Below, one piece after another: positions 63,151-64,000 of a stretch of 64,000 nt of DNA. Under the pieces are notes generated by a model that worked only from the letters and a program-made list of their open reading frames with translations, was not told the origin of the DNA and did not search any database. The stretch comes from UBA9160 sp035489755 (GTDB taxonomy: Bacteria; Myxococcota_A; UBA9160), in the NCBI GenBank assembly GCA_035489755.1, contig DATGZK010000021.1:130852-194851 (forward strand), in the 5' to 3' direction. Position numbers and translations under genes: made by a program. Position 1 is the stretch's first letter, and each line of letters opens with the position of its first letter.

Positions 63151-63438
63151 ATGACCGACGAGGAGCGTTGCCACCTCATCATCGAGGCCCTCAATGCCGA
63201 GGTGATACCATCATTCTCCGTCCAGGGACTCGACGCCTGCGCGCTCGAGCAGGCGTCCCTCGCAATCTCCGGCGGCATTCCGCCGATGAGCCGAGAGGCA
63301 TTCTTGAGATTTTTGCGTGGACGAGGTTCTGGAACCGCGCGATCATTTTTTGGGTGGCCAGTCGAGTCGACTCTGGCTCTTATCGAGTCCAATGGCAGAG
63401 AAGACGACTGTAAGGCCCTCGTCGTCGGGCTATCCTGA
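63151..63438 (+). CDS. Small hypothetical protein
   Basis: A 95-residue frame starting MTDEERCHLIIEALNAEVIP, soluble, with no recognised domain. An AGGG lies six bases upstream of the ATG. It has ordinary codon use for the window but no partner gene. It lies next to the insertion sequence at the right edge, so it could be a disrupted or transferred gene. Confidence 0.4.
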   Translation: MTDEERCHLIIEALNAEVIPSFSVQGLDACALEQASLAISGGIPPMSREAFLRFLRGRGSGTARSFFGWPVESTLALIESNGREDDCKALVVGLS

Positions 63439-63503
63439 CCGAGGGCGCCAACATCGTGTTCCGAGATTAGTGAGGCTACGCCCCGGTCAGGTGGAGATGA
63501 TTC

Positions 63504-64000
63504 GAGGCAGTCTCATAAGTGCCGCAACAGGATGCGGGCACAGCCGAGCAGCACGAAGCCGAGAAAGTTCTCGACGTGCCGTTCGTACCGGGTGTGGATG
63601 CGGCGGAAGTTCTGGAGCCACGCGAACAGGCGCTCAATTTTCCAACGTCTTCGGTACCGGCGCAGCGCCCGGCCGTCTTGGGTCTTAGGACGCTTGCGCG
63701 CGCTGCGGTGGGGCGCGATCAGCGCGATCCGCGGCTCCTTCCAGAGTCGCGCGTCGAGCGGATCGCTGTCGTAAGCGCGGTCGCCAACAAGACGACAGGG
63801 TGATCGGCGGAGAAAACATGCATCGAGCGTTTTTTCGACGAGCGTGACCTCATGCGGCGAAGCACTCGTAACCCAGGCGGCGATTGGAAGACCAGAGCGG
63901 TCTGCAATTGCCATGACCTTGGTCCCCTTCCCGCGCTTGGTCTTCCCGACGGCGAAGCCCCCTTTTTGGCCCCGACGAAGGTGCCATCAATGAAGGCCTC
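63504..64000 (-). mobile_element. IS5-family (IS427-like) insertion sequence, cut by window edge
   Basis: The transposase ends nine bases from the proposed element end, near GAGGCAGTCTCATAAGT at 63504. The exact terminal repeat is inferred from the position only, because the other end is outside the window. Confidence 0.6.
63513..64000 (-). CDS. IS5-family transposase, partial, with a frame change
   Basis: The C-terminal part reads KRGKGTKVMAIADRSG LPIAAWV, LVGDRAYDSDPLDARLW (second DDE Asp) and RRWKIERLFAWLQNFRRI with the catalytic Glu, typical of the IS427 group. Upstream, EAFIDGTFVGAKK lies in another frame. The two join at a run of five A and five G (63958-63967, minus strand) by a -1 step to give AKKGGFAVGKTKRGKGTK, as in orfA-orfB frameshift transposases. 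The 5' part is outside the window. Confidence 0.85.

Noticed and set aside
1..64000. tRNA, rRNA and CRISPR arrays
   Set aside because: None recognised by eye: no regularly spaced repeats and no tRNA-like cloverleaf or rRNA sequence.

Overview
The window is 64 kb of GC-rich bacterial chromosome. It shows abundant acyl-CoA metabolism, a proton-translocating transhydrogenase, a B12-dependent ribonucleotide reductase, sigma-54 regulation, a PEP-CTERM protein and an exosortase-type exopolysaccharide (EPS) locus. This fits an environmental, diderm, probably aerobic proteobacterial or 'deltaproteobacterial'-type organism (for example a Myxococcota or Binatota-like lineage). That placement is inference from gene content; no rRNA or tRNA gene is visible to anchor it.

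Left part (1-14.6 kb): an acyl-CoA dehydrogenase cut by the window edge, then a convergent operon of an aminoglycoside-phosphotransferase-like kinase, a DUF6285 protein and a crotonase-fold protein, followed by a second acyl-CoA dehydrogenase. Together they look like an unfused version of eukaryotic ACAD10/ACAD11. Single housekeeping-type genes follow: a glycosyltransferase, DUF3467, hydrolases, PilZ and PAS signalling proteins, a CysQ-like phosphatase, a VOC protein, a Crp/Fnr regulator and a lone HicA toxin. A frameshifted gene and long non-coding stretches lie between them.

Sulfate block (14.8-23.5 kb): sulfate-binding protein, cysT, cysW, a serine hydrolase, a gamma-butyrobetaine-hydroxylase-like dioxygenase, cysK and cysA all run leftward. 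A sigma-54-dependent activator with a GAF domain is divergent from them. A good -24/-12 sigma-54 promoter precedes the binding-protein gene, so this activator probably switches on sulfate uptake and cysteine synthesis. 

Middle (23.7-35.4 kb): a small secreted PEP-CTERM protein, the pntAA-pntAB-pntB operon, a large membrane protein, nrdJ, a MaoC double-hotdog hydratase and a third acyl-CoA dehydrogenase. A decayed copy of the nrdJ 3' end lies on the far side of the membrane-protein gene, so the 3.4 kb between the two copies looks inserted or duplicated.

Right part (35.6-62.4 kb): a large EPS locus. It has an initiating sugar transferase, an exosortase-associated ATPase, a tyrosine kinase, a Wzz chain-length protein, a divergent exosortase-like protein lacking the catalytic cysteine, EpsI, several glycosyltransferases, a secreted beta-helix protein, a fused WecG-type glycosyltransferase/methyltransferase, an MBOAT acyltransferase flanked by two SGNH hydrolases, a Wzy-like polymerase, a Wzx flippase and a GT39-type membrane glycosyltransferase. 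Mobile-element debris lies near 47 kb, and an IS5-family transposase enters the right edge.
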